The notes below the pieces were generated by a model. That model saw only the letters and a list, made by a program, of their open reading frames with translations. It made no database searches and had not been told where the DNA came from. From NCBI GenBank assembly GCA_017412765.1, contig JAFPWN010000047.1, positions 1 to 64,000 of the forward strand: 64,000 bases of DNA. The letters run 5' to 3'. A program made the translations under genes and the position numbers. How positions within the stretch are numbered: the stretch's first letter is position 1; each line of letters opens with the position of its first letter. This stretch comes from Oscillospiraceae bacterium. GTDB lineage: Bacteria > Bacillota > Clostridia > Oscillospirales > Oscillospiraceae. This document shows, piece by piece, positions 36,347 through 45,189 of the stretch.

Positions 36347-38940
36347 GCAGGATATTGATTTCCGGCTATTACGGATTTTCAAATATCGGCGACGACGCGA
36401 TTCTTAAAAGCGTTGTCGGAAGTCTCAGGGACAAGGTGCCGGACAGCGAGATAACGGTGCTGTCAAGAGACCCGAAAACTACTACCGAGCGCTATGGCGT
36501 AAGAGCCGTTCAGCGGATGAACGCCTTTACCATACTGCGCGAGCTGTTGAGATGCGAAATGCTGATAAGCGGCGGCGGAAGCCTTCTGCAGGATGTGACG
36601 AGCCGCATGAGCATTCTTTACTACCTTGCGATAATCTTTCTGGCGGAGCTTTTCGGGAAGAAGGTTTTTATCTATTCCCAGGGTATCGGGCCGATAAACG
36701 GCGGATTTAACCGCCGGCTGACGGCGAAGCTTCTCGGAAAAGCCGACGCGATAGCCGTCAGGGATCAGAAATCGGCGGACTTTCTGGCGGAGATCGGCGT
36801 TCCGGCGGATAAGATCGAGATTACGGCGGACCCGGTGCTTCGCCTCAAGCCCGTTGAGCTTGAGCGCGGAAAAGAGATCCTTGAGAGCGTCGGGCTGAAG
36901 AAAACAGAAGGGCAGAAGATCGTCGGCTTTGCGGTGAGAAGCGATAATACCGCGCCGGAGCTTCTGCAGGAGATCGAAAAATGCGTCCGCTGGCTCAGAG
37001 ATGAGAAAGATACCTGCTCCGTCCTCATTCCGTTTCACTATGAGATGGACAAAAAGGTCATCTCGGAGCTGAAAGCAAGACTTGGCGACGGCGTTTACGC
37101 TATCGAGGACAAGCACCTTTCGGACGAGATGCTGAGCATCATCGGCTCGCTCGATATACTTGTCGGCGTTAGGCTCCATTCGCTCATCTATGCAGAGATC
37201 ATGGGCGTGCCTTCGATCGCAATCTCCTACGATCCGAAAATCGACGCCTTTATGGAGTCCATCGGAAGAGAGAGCATGTGCGGTACCGCGGATTTTACCG
37301 CCGAGCGCTTCAAGGAGATTTACGAAAAAGTTGAAGCGAGCGGCAGTGAGATGATCGAAGCCTCCCGACCGAAGGTCAATGAGCTTATTAACCGCCTTGA
37401 GATCAACGACAGCCTCGTTGCCGGGATGATCGGGGATAACAAAAAGGAACCCGCAGGCAAGAAGAGCGGGGTGTTCTCCGTAATCGGCGGAGTTATGTTC
37501 ATAAGCGTCGTTTCCCGCATATTCGGAATACTGAGAGAGTCGGCGCAGGCTAACGCGTTCGGCGCGGCTGACAGCTACTACTCAGCTTATAACAAAACGA
37601 TCTATCTTTTCAGCACGGCGGCTTACGCAATGTGCGTGGCGGCTGTGCCGATAATGACGCGCGCCTTTGCGGATAACAGAAAAAAGGGCGAGAGAGTGTC
37701 GAATAATCTTATCACCCTCTCGCTTGTGATGAGCCTTATAGTAACGGCGCTTTTTGAGGTTGCGACTTTTCTGCCCGTATGGGGCGGAGAGAGCGCGGAA
37801 ACGCTGACCTTCATCAGGATCATGGCGCTGTCGCTTCCGATAATCGTTATCTCATATCAGAATGTGGCGCTCTATCAGTCGCTCGATCACTTTATGCTCC
37901 AGGGAAGCATGGCGCTTCCGTACTCCGTTTTTCTGATGCTGTATCTCGTGCTGCTCGGCAGAAGGCTTGGGCTTGCGGCTTACGTTGTCGCCGTGTCGGC
38001 GGGCTGGCTCCTGCAGCTTATGATGGCGTTTCCGTACGCGAGGAAGGAAAAATATGTCTATAAGCCGGTACTGGAGCTAAAAAAACCGTACATCGCGGAT
38101 TTTCTGAAAACCGGTATCGTCACTATCGTGACGGGCAGTATGTATCTTTTCTGCTATCTTCTGGACGCCGGCTCGGCTGAGAATATGGGCTCCGGAACAG
38201 TTACGGCGTTCTATTATGCGGATAAGCTCTTCACACCGCTGACGACGACCTTTATTTACAGCATTTCAGCGGTGCTTTTTCCGCGCCTCAACCGGGAATA
38301 CACCAGGCAGAACAAGTCTGAATATTTTGAATACGTCTGGGGCGTCACGTCCAACACTCTCGTCATCGTGCTGCCGGTGTGCGCGCTGCTGATCGTATTC
38401 GGCGAGCAGATACTGAAGGTGCTTTTTGAAAGCGGAAGCTTCACGCCGGAGGACACGGCGCGAGCCGGAAACGTATTCGTAATGTACGCGCTCGGTATGG
38501 CCGGCTTTTCCGCACTGGATCTTCTGACAAAATCGTTCTATGCGATGGGCAGAACTCTCGCGCCGCTGATGCTGAGCATAGGGATAATCGCACTTGACTT
38601 TGCGCTGAACCTCGTTTTCGGCGTATCCGGAGAGCTTCTCGCGCTTATGACAGCACTCAGCATGACTATCGGCGCGATATTGGCGATAATCGTTCTTTTC
38701 AGGGGCGGCTATCGCGCGGTAAAGCTGGGCGACCCCGCGAAATCTCTTGTCGCGTCCATCATTATGGGCGCCGCAGCCTTCGGCCTCAAAACGCTTCTTG
38801 TGAACGGCGCGGAGAGCAAGATCATGACCGTTATAAAGTGCGGCGGGATCGGAGTCGCGGTAATGGCGATATACCTTTTTGCAGCGTATATTCTGAGGAT
38901 CAGAACGCTTACCGATATAATAAAGCGTAAAAAAGGATAA
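36343..38940 (+). CDS. csaB: CsaB polysaccharide pyruvyltransferase fused to MurJ-like flippase
   Basis: An 865-residue fusion. Residues 1-355 are CsaB-type: ILISGYYGFSNIGDDAILKSVV, ISGGGSLLQDVTSRMSILYY, FIYSQGIGPINGG, RDQKSADFL and VGVRLHSLIYAEIMGVPSIAISYD. CsaB adds pyruvate ketals to secondary wall polymer, the ligand of SLH domains. After a Lys-rich linker (about 358-372) residues 375-860 are a 13-14-helix MOP-superfamily MurJ/MviN protein, starting GVFSVIGGVMFISVVSRIFGILRESAQANAFGAAD, the family pattern. MurJ flips lipid-linked precursors. There is no stop or frameshift between the parts, and no separate start signal, so the fusion looks genuine. It overlaps the DUF5693-like gene and ends before a terminator. 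The substrate is probably pyruvylated lipid-linked wall polymer. Confidence 0.9.
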   Translation: MSRILISGYYGFSNIGDDAILKSVVGSLRDKVPDSEITVLSRDPKTTTERYGVRAVQRMNAFTILRELLRCEMLISGGGSLLQDVTSRMSILYYLAIIFLAELFGKKVFIYSQGIGPINGGFNRRLTAKLLGKADAIAVRDQKSADFLAEIGVPADKIEITADPVLRLKPVELERGKEILESVGLKKTEGQKIVGFAVRSDNTAPELLQEIEKCVRWLRDEKDTCSVLIPFHYEMDKKVISELKARLGDGVYAIEDKHLSDEMLSIIGSLDILVGVRLHSLIYAEIMGVPSIAISYDPKIDAFMESIGRESMCGTADFTAERFKEIYEKVEASGSEMIEASRPKVNELINRLEINDSLVAGMIGDNKKEPAGKKSGVFSVIGGVMFISVVSRIFGILRESAQANAFGAADSYYSAYNKTIYLFSTAAYAMCVAAVPIMTRAFADNRKKGERVSNNLITLSLVMSLIVTALFEVATFLPVWGGESAETLTFIRIMALSLPIIVISYQNVALYQSLDHFMLQGSMALPYSVFLMLYLVLLGRRLGLAAYVVAVSAGWLLQLMMAFPYARKEKYVYKPVLELKKPYIADFLKTGIVTIVTGSMYLFCYLLDAGSAENMGSGTVTAFYYADKLFTPLTTTFIYSISAVLFPRLNREYTRQNKSEYFEYVWGVTSNTLVIVLPVCALLIVFGEQILKVLFESGSFTPEDTARAGNVFVMYALGMAGFSALDLLTKSFYAMGRTLAPLMLSIGIIALDFALNLVFGVSGELLALMTALSMTIGAILAIIVLFRGGYRAVKLGDPAKSLVASIIMGAAAFGLKTLLVNGAESKIMTVIKCGGIGVAVMAIYLFAAYILRIRTLTDIIKRKKG

Positions 38941-38943
38941 AAT

Positions 38944-38982
38944 AAAACGGAGAAACCGCGAAAATGCGATCTCTCCGTTTTT
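38944..38982 (+). terminator. Terminator after csaB-murJ, shared with the convergent XRE gene
   Basis: ACGGAGA pairs with TCTCCGT with A-rich and T-rich flanks, placed between the stops of two convergent genes, so it can serve both strands. Confidence 0.75.
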
Positions 38983-38986
38983 CATT

Positions 38987-39307
38987 TTACTTCTGGGAAT
39001 TGTCTGCAAGCCTGTTTGCGACGGTCAGGAGAATTTTCAGATCTTCATCGTCAAGCTTCGATGTTGCTTCAAGCAGCTGGTTTGTAAGGACGGGATACTC
39101 CATACCCTCGTCAAAGAACTGCATCGGAGTGATTCCGAAATAATCACATATATACAGAAGCTCTGACAGCGACGGAAGAGCGCGCCCGGACGAAATACTC
39201 TGGATGTAGCTTTTGCTATGGCCGATATCAAGGCTCATTTTGTACTCTGAAACACCTTTTTTGATTCGGAGAGATGAAATGCGTTTCCTGACGAAACTTT
39301 CTTCCAT
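38987..39307 (-). CDS. XRE-family helix-turn-helix regulator
   Basis: A 106-residue DNA-binding protein, started at ATG 39307 with AAAGGAGGTG upstream. Residues 5-65 are a lambda-repressor-like HTH: VRKRISSLRIKKGVSEYKMS, then GHSKSYIQSISSGRALPSLSELLYICDYFGITPMQFFD. The last 35 residues form a helix (LLEATSKLDDEDLKILLTVANRLA) that probably dimerises. It is transcribed away from gpsA and has its own promoter-like sequence. No inducer domain is present. Its targets are unknown; the neighbours give no clear hint. Confidence 0.85.
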   Translation of the reverse strand: MEESFVRKRISSLRIKKGVSEYKMSLDIGHSKSYIQSISSGRALPSLSELLYICDYFGITPMQFFDEGMEYPVLTNQLLEATSKLDDEDLKILLTVANRLADNSQK

Positions 39308-39339
39308 AATTATGGCACCTCCTTTTTCCCTCTTCGGAT

Positions 39340-39369
39340 AGAATACACCAATTTGAGCCATAAAAGCAA
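39340..39369 (-). promoter_or_regulatory. Candidate promoter of the XRE gene
   Basis: On the minus strand TTGCTT (39364-39369) and TATTCT (39340-39345) are separated by 18 bases, about 33 bases before the start codon. Confidence 0.45.
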
Positions 39370-39515
39370 CGCAAAAATTACCGATTTTGCAGTTATCGAC
39401 CGCTGTAAGCAGTAAACATTTTCGGAACTCCTGTTTTACAACGTTTTTCAGCCTTAATAGTATTGACAATCCGTGTATAATAATACTTGACCAAAGATTA
39501 TGAAGAGGTAGAGCT

Positions 39516-40514
39516 ATGGCGAATATTGCTGTGATCGGCGCCGGTACCTGGGGTATGGCGCTTGCAAGGATGCTGGTTAATTCCGGCAGCGAGGTTACGG
39601 TCTGGTCGGCTGTACCCGAGGAGATCGACCTCATGAAAATGGAACGCAGGCAGAAGAACCTGCCGGGCGTCGCGCTTCCGGAGAGCATAAGCTACACAAA
39701 GAGCATCGAGGAGGCGTGCAGGGGAAGGGAGATGCTCGTCTTTGCTGTTCCGTCGGTATTTGTTCGGAGCACGGCAAAGACTGCGGCACCGTATATCGAG
39801 CCTGAAACGGTGATCGTTGACGTCGCAAAGGGGATCGAGGCAGGCTCTCTCAAAACGATGACCGAGGTTATCGCGGATGAGATCGGCGGGCTTAATCCTC
39901 TCGCAGCGCTCTCCGGCCCGACGCACGCTGAGGAGGTCGCGGCCGATCTGCCTACTACGATAGTCTCCGCGTCAGAGGATGAAGCGGCGGCAAGGCGCGT
40001 GCAGGAGGTTTTCTCAAATTCCGTAATGCGCGTCTATACGAATACCGACGTCAAGGGCGTTGAGATATGCGGCGCTCTGAAGAACGTGATCGCTCTTGCC
40101 TGCGGGGTATCCGCCGGTCTCGGCTTCGGAGATAACACCAAGGCGGCGCTTATGACGCGGGGACTTGCGGAGATGACGCGGCTCGGCGTGAAAATGGGCT
40201 GCCGTCAGGAGACCTTCGCCGGACTTGCCGGAATGGGCGACCTTATCGTTACCGCCACGAGCCGCCACAGCCGCAATAACCGCTGCGGATTTCTCATCGG
40301 GCAGGGCATGAAGCCTGCCGACGCAGTCAAGGAGGTCGGCATGGTGGTCGAGGGCATTAACGCGATTCCCGCCGCCGTCGAGCTTGGCAGGAAATACGGC
40401 GTCGAAATGCCGATAGTTGCCGCCGCCGATGAGGTTGTAAATCGCGGATGCGATCCGAGAGAGGCGGTCACGAAGCTCATGAACCGCGACTACAAGCCGG
40501 AAACCGGAACATAA
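39516..40514 (+). CDS. gpsA: Glycerol-3-phosphate dehydrogenase [NAD(P)+]
   Basis: GpsA (332 residues) reduces dihydroxyacetone phosphate to sn-glycerol 3-phosphate for phospholipid synthesis. The N-terminal Rossmann site is VIGAGTWGMALARML (5-19). The catalytic region has SGPTHAEEVAADLPTT and EICGALKNVIALACGVSAGLGFGDNTKAAL with the catalytic Lys; GLAGMGDLIVTATSRHSRNNRCGFLIGQG is also family-specific. GAAGAGGTAGAGCT precedes the ATG. It stands alone in its transcription unit. Confidence 0.96.
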   Translation: MANIAVIGAGTWGMALARMLVNSGSEVTVWSAVPEEIDLMKMERRQKNLPGVALPESISYTKSIEEACRGREMLVFAVPSVFVRSTAKTAAPYIEPETVIVDVAKGIEAGSLKTMTEVIADEIGGLNPLAALSGPTHAEEVAADLPTTIVSASEDEAAARRVQEVFSNSVMRVYTNTDVKGVEICGALKNVIALACGVSAGLGFGDNTKAALMTRGLAEMTRLGVKMGCRQETFAGLAGMGDLIVTATSRHSRNNRCGFLIGQGMKPADAVKEVGMVVEGINAIPAAVELGRKYGVEMPIVAAADEVVNRGCDPREAVTKLMNRDYKPETGT

Positions 40515-40521
40515 AATTATT

Positions 40522-40548
40522 GCCGACCCCGCATTCGCGAGGTCGGCA
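40522..40548. terminator. Hairpin between gpsA and the convergent remnant
   Basis: GCCGACC (40522-40528) pairs with GGTCGGC (40541-40547) with T-rich sequence on both sides. It can terminate both convergent transcripts. Confidence 0.75.
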
Positions 40549-40552
40549 TTCA

Positions 40553-40828
40553 TTAAATTGCGCTGAACAGCGGAGCCGGGCTCTGAATGAGAATGATGAA
40601 GATTATCACCGGAGGCAGGTATGATAGATACGGGCGCAGCCGTTTTGAGATGTGAACGACCTTGCCGGTGTTAGTCTTCTCGAGAAAATTATCGAAGCCG
40701 GTGCAGCAGAATAGAACGTATATAAGCGTTCCGACGGGGAATCCGAGCCGCGAGCCGAAGGATTCGCGCTTATCGCCGGAGTTCATGATCATACCCTTTT
40801 TTCTGTTTGTACCATTCTGAGAGGACAT
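40553..40828 (-). pseudogene. Possible remnant of an NSS-family sodium-dependent transporter
   Basis: The 91-residue frame contains GDKRESFGSRLGF, which resembles the start of neurotransmitter:sodium symporters, joined to FDNFLEKTNTGKVVHISKRLRPYLSYLPPVIIFIILIQ, which resembles their last loop and last membrane helix. The roughly 400 residues between are missing, as if lost by internal deletion. Two hydrophobic stretches remain. The first ATG at 40828 has no good ribosome binding site. The resemblance is from memory of the family pattern and may be wrong; the alternative is a genuine small two-helix membrane protein. Confidence 0.35.
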
Positions 40829-40855
40829 TTACAACCGCAAAATCTGATAATATGC

Positions 40856-40884
40856 TTGAATAATCGGCATATTTAGGTTATAAT
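40856..40884 (+). promoter_or_regulatory. Promoter of thyA-folA
   Basis: TTGAAT (40856-40861) and TATAAT (40879-40884) are 17 bases apart, 32 bases before the thyA start. Confidence 0.75.
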
Positions 40885-40915
40885 CTCTGTAATATAATTT
40901 TTCGGAAGTGATACT

Positions 40916-41746
40916 ATGTCGAGAGCTGATCAGATCTTCATTTCAAACTGCCGCGATATTCTTTCTAACGGCGTATGGGATACGAATATGCAGGTTCGCC
41001 CCCACTGGGAGGACGGCGAGCCGGCGCACACCATAAAAAAATTCGGTATCGTGAACCGCTACGATCTTCAGAAGGAGTTCCCGATCCTCACGATCCGCCG
41101 CACCTACTGGAAGAGCGCCGTGGACGAGCTTCTGTGGATCTGGCAGAAAAAGTCGAACAACATAAAAGACCTCCGCGGTCATATATGGGACAGCTGGGCT
41201 GATGAGAACGGCTCCATCGGCAAGGCTTACGGCTATCAGCTCGGCGTAAAGCATAAATACCCCGAGGGAGAGTTTGACCAGGTAGACAGAGTTATCTTTG
41301 ACCTCAAAAATAATCCCGCCTCCCGCAGAATTATGACGAACATCTACAATTTCGAGGATCTGCACGAGATGGGCCTCTATCCCTGCGCCTATTCGATGAC
41401 CTTCAACGTATCCGGCAACAAGCTGAACGCTATTCTGAATCAGCGCAGTCAGGATATGCTGACCGCCTCAAACTGGAACGTCGTTCAGTACGCCGTTCTC
41501 GTCTATATGATGGCGCAGGCTACGGGCTTTGAGCCGGGCGAGCTTGTCCACGTTATCGCGGACGCGCACATCTATGACCGCCACGTCGCCCTTGTCAAGG
41601 AGATAATCGCGCGCGAGCCGCTCGAGGCGCCGAAGTTTGAGATAGACAAGTCCGTCAAGGATTTTTACGATTTCACGCGCGACTCCTTCAAGCTTGACGG
41701 CTATAAGTACCACGAGTTCAACGAGAAAATACCCGTTGCGATCTGA
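40916..41746 (+). CDS. thyA: Thymidylate synthase
   Basis: ThyA (276 residues) methylates dUMP to dTMP using methylene-tetrahydrofolate. The catalytic Cys (about 157) lies in LYPCAYSMTF, a variant of the usual PPCH motif seen in a Firmicutes subgroup. Other parts are RRTYWKSAVDELLWIWQ, HIWDSWADENGSIGKAYGYQ, NQRSQDMLTASNWNVVQYA (dUMP binding) and HVIADAHIYDRHV. The dihydrofolate made by this reaction is recycled by FolA encoded next, so the pair forms a functional unit. Confidence 0.96.
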   Translation: MSRADQIFISNCRDILSNGVWDTNMQVRPHWEDGEPAHTIKKFGIVNRYDLQKEFPILTIRRTYWKSAVDELLWIWQKKSNNIKDLRGHIWDSWADENGSIGKAYGYQLGVKHKYPEGEFDQVDRVIFDLKNNPASRRIMTNIYNFEDLHEMGLYPCAYSMTFNVSGNKLNAILNQRSQDMLTASNWNVVQYAVLVYMMAQATGFEPGELVHVIADAHIYDRHVALVKEIIAREPLEAPKFEIDKSVKDFYDFTRDSFKLDGYKYHEFNEKIPVAI

Positions 41747-41756
41747 ACTGCCATAG

Positions 41757-41776
41757 GGGAGGGGGAAACCCTCCCT
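41757..41776 (+). terminator. Hairpin between thyA and folA
   Basis: GGGAGGG (41757-41763) pairs with CCCTCCC (41769-41775), followed by TTATTT. The short U-poor tail suggests partial termination or mRNA processing, lowering folA relative to thyA. Confidence 0.6.
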
Positions 41777-41797
41777 TATTTCATAAAGGAGAAAAGT

Positions 41798-42292
41798 ATG
41801 GATCTCATCGTAGCAGTTTATTCCCACTGGGGAATCGGCAAAAACGGCACCCAGCCCGTAGTCGTGCCGGAGGACAGACGCCACTTCCGCGAGATAACCG
41901 GGAAAAGCACCGTTATCGTAGGTGACCGCACCGTAAAGGATTTTCCCGGCGGCAGACCTCTCAGGGGCAGAAGAAATATCATAATGAGCATCGACCCGGA
42001 CTATGCCTGCGAGGGCGCCGAGGTTGCCCACTCCGTAGACGAGGCCATGGCGCTTATCGGCGAGGACGAGCAGGTTTTCGTAATAGGCGGCGCGAGCATT
42101 TACAGACTCCTTCTGCCGAAATGCTCCCGCGCGTATCTGACGGTGCTATACACCAAGCCGGAGTGCGACGTATGGTTCCCGAATCTCGACGAAATGCCGA
42201 ACTGGCGCATAGAGGACATGGGCGCGATGCACGAGCACGAGGGGATAAAATATTGCTTTGTAACCTACAGGAACAGCGAGGTGGAGAGATGA
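41798..42292 (+). CDS. folA: Dihydrofolate reductase
   Basis: DHFR (164 residues) reduces dihydrofolate with NADPH. Motifs are AVYSHWGIGKNG at the start, VVPEDRRHFREITGKSTVIVGDRT with the substrate-binding acidic residue, and VFVIGGASIYRLLLPKCSRAYLT (the NADPH-binding GG pair, about residue 92). AAAGGAGAAAAG precedes the ATG. Its stop overlaps the start of the U32 gene (ATGA), which joins these otherwise unrelated genes in one transcript. Confidence 0.94.
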   Translation: MDLIVAVYSHWGIGKNGTQPVVVPEDRRHFREITGKSTVIVGDRTVKDFPGGRPLRGRRNIIMSIDPDYACEGAEVAHSVDEAMALIGEDEQVFVIGGASIYRLLLPKCSRAYLTVLYTKPECDVWFPNLDEMPNWRIEDMGAMHEHEGIKYCFVTYRNSEVER

Positions 42293-43485
42293 AAAAGCCT
42301 GAATTACTCGCGCCCGCAGGCGACCGCGAGAGCCTTGAGGCGGCGATAGCTTTCGGTGCGGACGCGGTCTATATTGGCGGCAGTCTTCTGCAGCTTCGCG
42401 CAAAAAAAGCGGGCTTTTCCGACGACGATCTGCGCGACGCGGTAAAATACGCACACGAGAGGGGCGTAAAGGTCTACGTCACAGTCAATTCATTCGCCTT
42501 CAACGACGAGATACCGCTTGCAGGACAGTACGCGAAAAAGCTATATTCCTTCGGAGTTGACGCGGCGATCATCAGCGATATCGGCGTAATGAGCGAGTTT
42601 CACCGCTGCTGCCCGGAGCTTGATATACACGTTTCAACGCAGGCAAACACGATGAACTACGCCGCAGCGAGAGTTTACTATGAGATGGGCGCAAAGAGGA
42701 TAGTCCTCGCGCGCGAGCTGAGCATAGATGAAATCAAAAAGCTCCGCGCCAATATTCCCGAGGAGCTGGAGCTTGAGGCTTTTGTCCACGGCGCGATGTG
42801 CATGAGCCATTCGGGCAGGTGCATTCTCTCGAGCTGGTTCGTTAACCGCTCAGGCAACCGCGGTGAGTGCAGTCAGCCGTGCCGCTGGAACTACGCCCTC
42901 GTAGAGGAGAAGCGCCCGGGCGAATACTTCCCTATAATCGAGGAGGAGGGCGCTACGACAGTGCTGTCTTCCCACGATTTAAACTGCATCGGTATGCTCG
43001 ACGAGCTGCGCGGCGCGGGAGTGACGAGCTTTAAAATCGAGGGCAGAATGAAAACCGCCTACTACGTCGCCACCTGCGTGAACGCCTACCGCAAGGCGCT
43101 CGACGGAACTGATACCATCGAGCATTGCCGCGAGGAGCTGAACGCGATCAAGCACCGCCCGTACAACACGGGCTTCTACTACGGCGAGGTGGCGAAAAAT
43201 CACAATAACTCCGGCGAGTACACGCAGGACGCGGTGTTTATCGCGAATGTTCTGGACTGTTCCGACAGCGTTGCGACGCTTCGCCAGCGCAACCGCTTTC
43301 TCGTTGGCGATACGCTCGAGGTGCTCTCGCCGCATACGAGCGGCCTCAGCTTCAAGGTCACGAAAATAATCACGGAGGACGGAGGCGAGCGCGACAGCGC
43401 GCCGCACCCGAACGAGATCGTCAGAGTCCCGTGCGATATCGAGCTGCACGCCGGCGATTTCCTCAGAAGACGCGGAGGTCAGTGA
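42289..43485 (+). CDS. U32 peptidase-family protein, TrhP-like
   Basis: A 398-residue U32 protein, started at ATG 42289 (MKKPELLAPAGDRESLEAAI), overlapping folA by four bases. Family signatures are GADAVYIGGSLLQLRAKKAGF, HVSTQANTMNYAAARVYYEMG, ELEAFVHGAMCMSHSGRCILSSWF and NRGECSQPCRWNY with cluster-type Cys residues, and FKIEGRMKTAYYVATCVNAYR. Members of this subgroup (TrhP of E. coli, YrrN/YrrO of Bacillus) make 5-hydroxyuridine in tRNA wobble positions, using prephenate; collagenase activity was claimed for others. The tRNA role is the better guess. Its stop overlaps the next gene. Confidence 0.85.
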   Translation: MKKPELLAPAGDRESLEAAIAFGADAVYIGGSLLQLRAKKAGFSDDDLRDAVKYAHERGVKVYVTVNSFAFNDEIPLAGQYAKKLYSFGVDAAIISDIGVMSEFHRCCPELDIHVSTQANTMNYAAARVYYEMGAKRIVLARELSIDEIKKLRANIPEELELEAFVHGAMCMSHSGRCILSSWFVNRSGNRGECSQPCRWNYALVEEKRPGEYFPIIEEEGATTVLSSHDLNCIGMLDELRGAGVTSFKIEGRMKTAYYVATCVNAYRKALDGTDTIEHCREELNAIKHRPYNTGFYYGEVAKNHNNSGEYTQDAVFIANVLDCSDSVATLRQRNRFLVGDTLEVLSPHTSGLSFKVTKIITEDGGERDSAPHPNEIVRVPCDIELHAGDFLRRRGGQ

Positions 43486-44573
43486 TGGAGCGGGAGAAGG
43501 CGAGAGTAAGCTATCCGAATCTTTCGGGATTTGAGAGAGTTTTAGTCACAAGCGACCTGCACGGCGATCTTAAGGGCTTCCGCAAGCTTCTCGGAGAGCT
43601 TGAGTTTTCCGATTCCGACGCGCTTATAATCTGCGGTGACATACTTGAAAAGGGCGATGAGAGCCTTGCGCTTCTCTCTGAGATCGTCAAAATGAGCGAG
43701 CGCGGCAATACATTTGCGCTTCTCGGAAATAACGATATTGCCTTTACCTATTGGCGCGAGGGCAGAGCAACGGATGAGGATATGCTGAGGTATCTGCGGC
43801 ACACGGAAAAGAGCGTTTTGTGGGATATGCTCCGCGCTCTCGGTCTTGACGAGAGTGACATGGCGGCGGCGCACAGCGCGGTATTCGAGCGCTACTCAAA
43901 GGAGATCGCGTTTCTTGATTCTCTGCCGCACGTCATAGAAACCGACTTTGCGACCTTCGTCCACGCGGGGCTTGAGCCGCTTGAGCTCGAGGAGCAGGAT
44001 TTTCACTTCAACATCGGCACGAAGGAATTTCACAGGCAAACGCACAGATTCCCGAAGCCGGTGATCGTCGGTCACTGGCCGATCTCGAATTACTCCGAGC
44101 GCGTGATCTCCGTTGCTCCGATCGTAAACCGCGAAACGAACGTCATCAGTATAGACGGCGGCAACAGCCTTAAAACCTGGGGGCAGATAAACTGCCTTGT
44201 GTTCGACAAAAGCCGGGATTGGACGGCTCATCACACCGATTCTCTGCCGATCATCCGCTGCCTGGACTCACAGGAGGAAACTAAAGACCCGCAGCTCATA
44301 CTCTTTCCGAGAACCCGCTGTGAGGTCGATAAAAACGACTGCTGCGCCGCGCGGGTCTATCTGCCGGAGCTTGGCTTGAAGCTCACAGTTCCGACGGAGG
44401 ATATCTACGATTACCGCGGAACGTCTTATATTACCGACCGCTTCACCTACGCTTTTGAGGTCAAGCCGGGCGACGAGTTTTCACTGTGCGGCATAGAGCG
44501 CGACTGCGCGATAGTCAAGCGCGACAGCGTGGTCGGCAAATACTTCGGAAAATGGGAATACAAAGAGCCGTAA
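43485..44573 (+). CDS. Metallophosphoesterase, PPP-like protein phosphatase
   Basis: A 362-residue cytosolic protein, started at ATG 43485 with GGAGG upstream, overlapping the U32 stop by one base. The calcineurin-like two-metal site is complete: TSDLHGD (D-x-H), ICGDILEKGDES (GD), LLGNNDIAF (GN[HN][DE] variant GNND), and later His residues in FVHAGLEPLE and IVGHWPIS. This order fits PPP-type Ser/Thr phosphatases or Ap4A hydrolases. The C-terminal 110 residues after about 255 form an extra beta-rich domain of unknown role. Whether it opposes the membrane kinase encoded in this window is untested. Confidence 0.85.
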   Translation: MEREKARVSYPNLSGFERVLVTSDLHGDLKGFRKLLGELEFSDSDALIICGDILEKGDESLALLSEIVKMSERGNTFALLGNNDIAFTYWREGRATDEDMLRYLRHTEKSVLWDMLRALGLDESDMAAAHSAVFERYSKEIAFLDSLPHVIETDFATFVHAGLEPLELEEQDFHFNIGTKEFHRQTHRFPKPVIVGHWPISNYSERVISVAPIVNRETNVISIDGGNSLKTWGQINCLVFDKSRDWTAHHTDSLPIIRCLDSQEETKDPQLILFPRTRCEVDKNDCCAARVYLPELGLKLTVPTEDIYDYRGTSYITDRFTYAFEVKPGDEFSLCGIERDCAIVKRDSVVGKYFGKWEYKEP

Positions 44574-44590
44574 AATATGCGGCTCTTTTG
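44562..44590 (+). terminator. Terminator overlapping the phosphatase stop codon
   Basis: AAAGAGCCG (44562-44570) pairs with CGGCTCTTT (44580-44588), followed by T-rich sequence; the stop codon lies in the loop. Confidence 0.8.
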
Positions 44591-44637
44591 TCCTTTATGC
44601 GAAAAAACCGTACTATATAGGTGAAAGGAGGAGCAAA

Positions 44638-45189
44638 ATGGAAGATGAAAGAATAATTGATCTCTATTTTGACCGCGATGAGAGCGCCATAAGCGAAACT
44701 AAAATGAAATACGGCGCGTATCTCACCACTGTCGCCTATAATATCCTGCGCTCAAACGAGGATTCGGAGGAGGTCGTTCTCGATACGTACCTCGGCGCGT
44801 GGAACGCCATGCCGCCGGAGAAGCCGAGTCTTTTGCGCGTGTTTTTAGCGCGGATAACGCGCAATCTGAGCTTCAAGCGCGTCGAATACGCCTCGGCAAA
44901 GAAGCGCGAGCACTCTGATGCTGTGCTTGACGAGCTTGAGGAGTGCATAACGCCGGACCTGACAGCGCTCGAGGTCGAGGCGCGGGAGCTTAGCCGAGCT
45001 CTGAACGGCTATTTGGAGAGTCTCAGCAATTTCGACTGCGCCGTTTTCTTAGCGCGCTACTATTACTGCCTCACAAACGCCGAAATCGGTGAAAAGTACG
45101 GCGTTTCAGAGCGGAGAGTCAAATACTTACTCAGTAAAATGCGCCAAAAGCTGAAAGTAAAGCTCGGAGAGGAGGGGTTCGCGGTATGA
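44638..45189 (+). CDS. ECF-type RNA polymerase sigma factor
   Basis: A 183-residue sigma-70-like protein, with a strong GAAAGGAGGAGC ribosome binding site. Region 2 is at about 20-85 (AYNILRSNEDSEEVVLDTYLGAWNAMP) and region 4 at about 120-175, with FLARYYYCLTNAEIGEKYGVSERRVKYLLSKMRQKLKVKL as the -35-binding HTH. It lacks other sigma regions, as in ECF factors. Its stop overlaps the start of a membrane protein gene by four bases; in this arrangement the downstream product is normally the anti-sigma factor. Here that product carries a serpin domain. Confidence 0.9.
   Translation: MEDERIIDLYFDRDESAISETKMKYGAYLTTVAYNILRSNEDSEEVVLDTYLGAWNAMPPEKPSLLRVFLARITRNLSFKRVEYASAKKREHSDAVLDELEECITPDLTALEVEARELSRALNGYLESLSNFDCAVFLARYYYCLTNAEIGEKYGVSERRVKYLLSKMRQKLKVKLGEEGFAV

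Noticed and set aside
39463..39486. TTGACA and TATAAT close to each other before gpsA
   Set aside because: They are only seven bases apart, so they cannot form one promoter; no better pair was found and gpsA was left without an assigned promoter.
42121..42288. Extended start of the U32 protein inside folA
   Set aside because: The added residues are the shifted reading of folA; the family N-terminus begins at ATG 42289.
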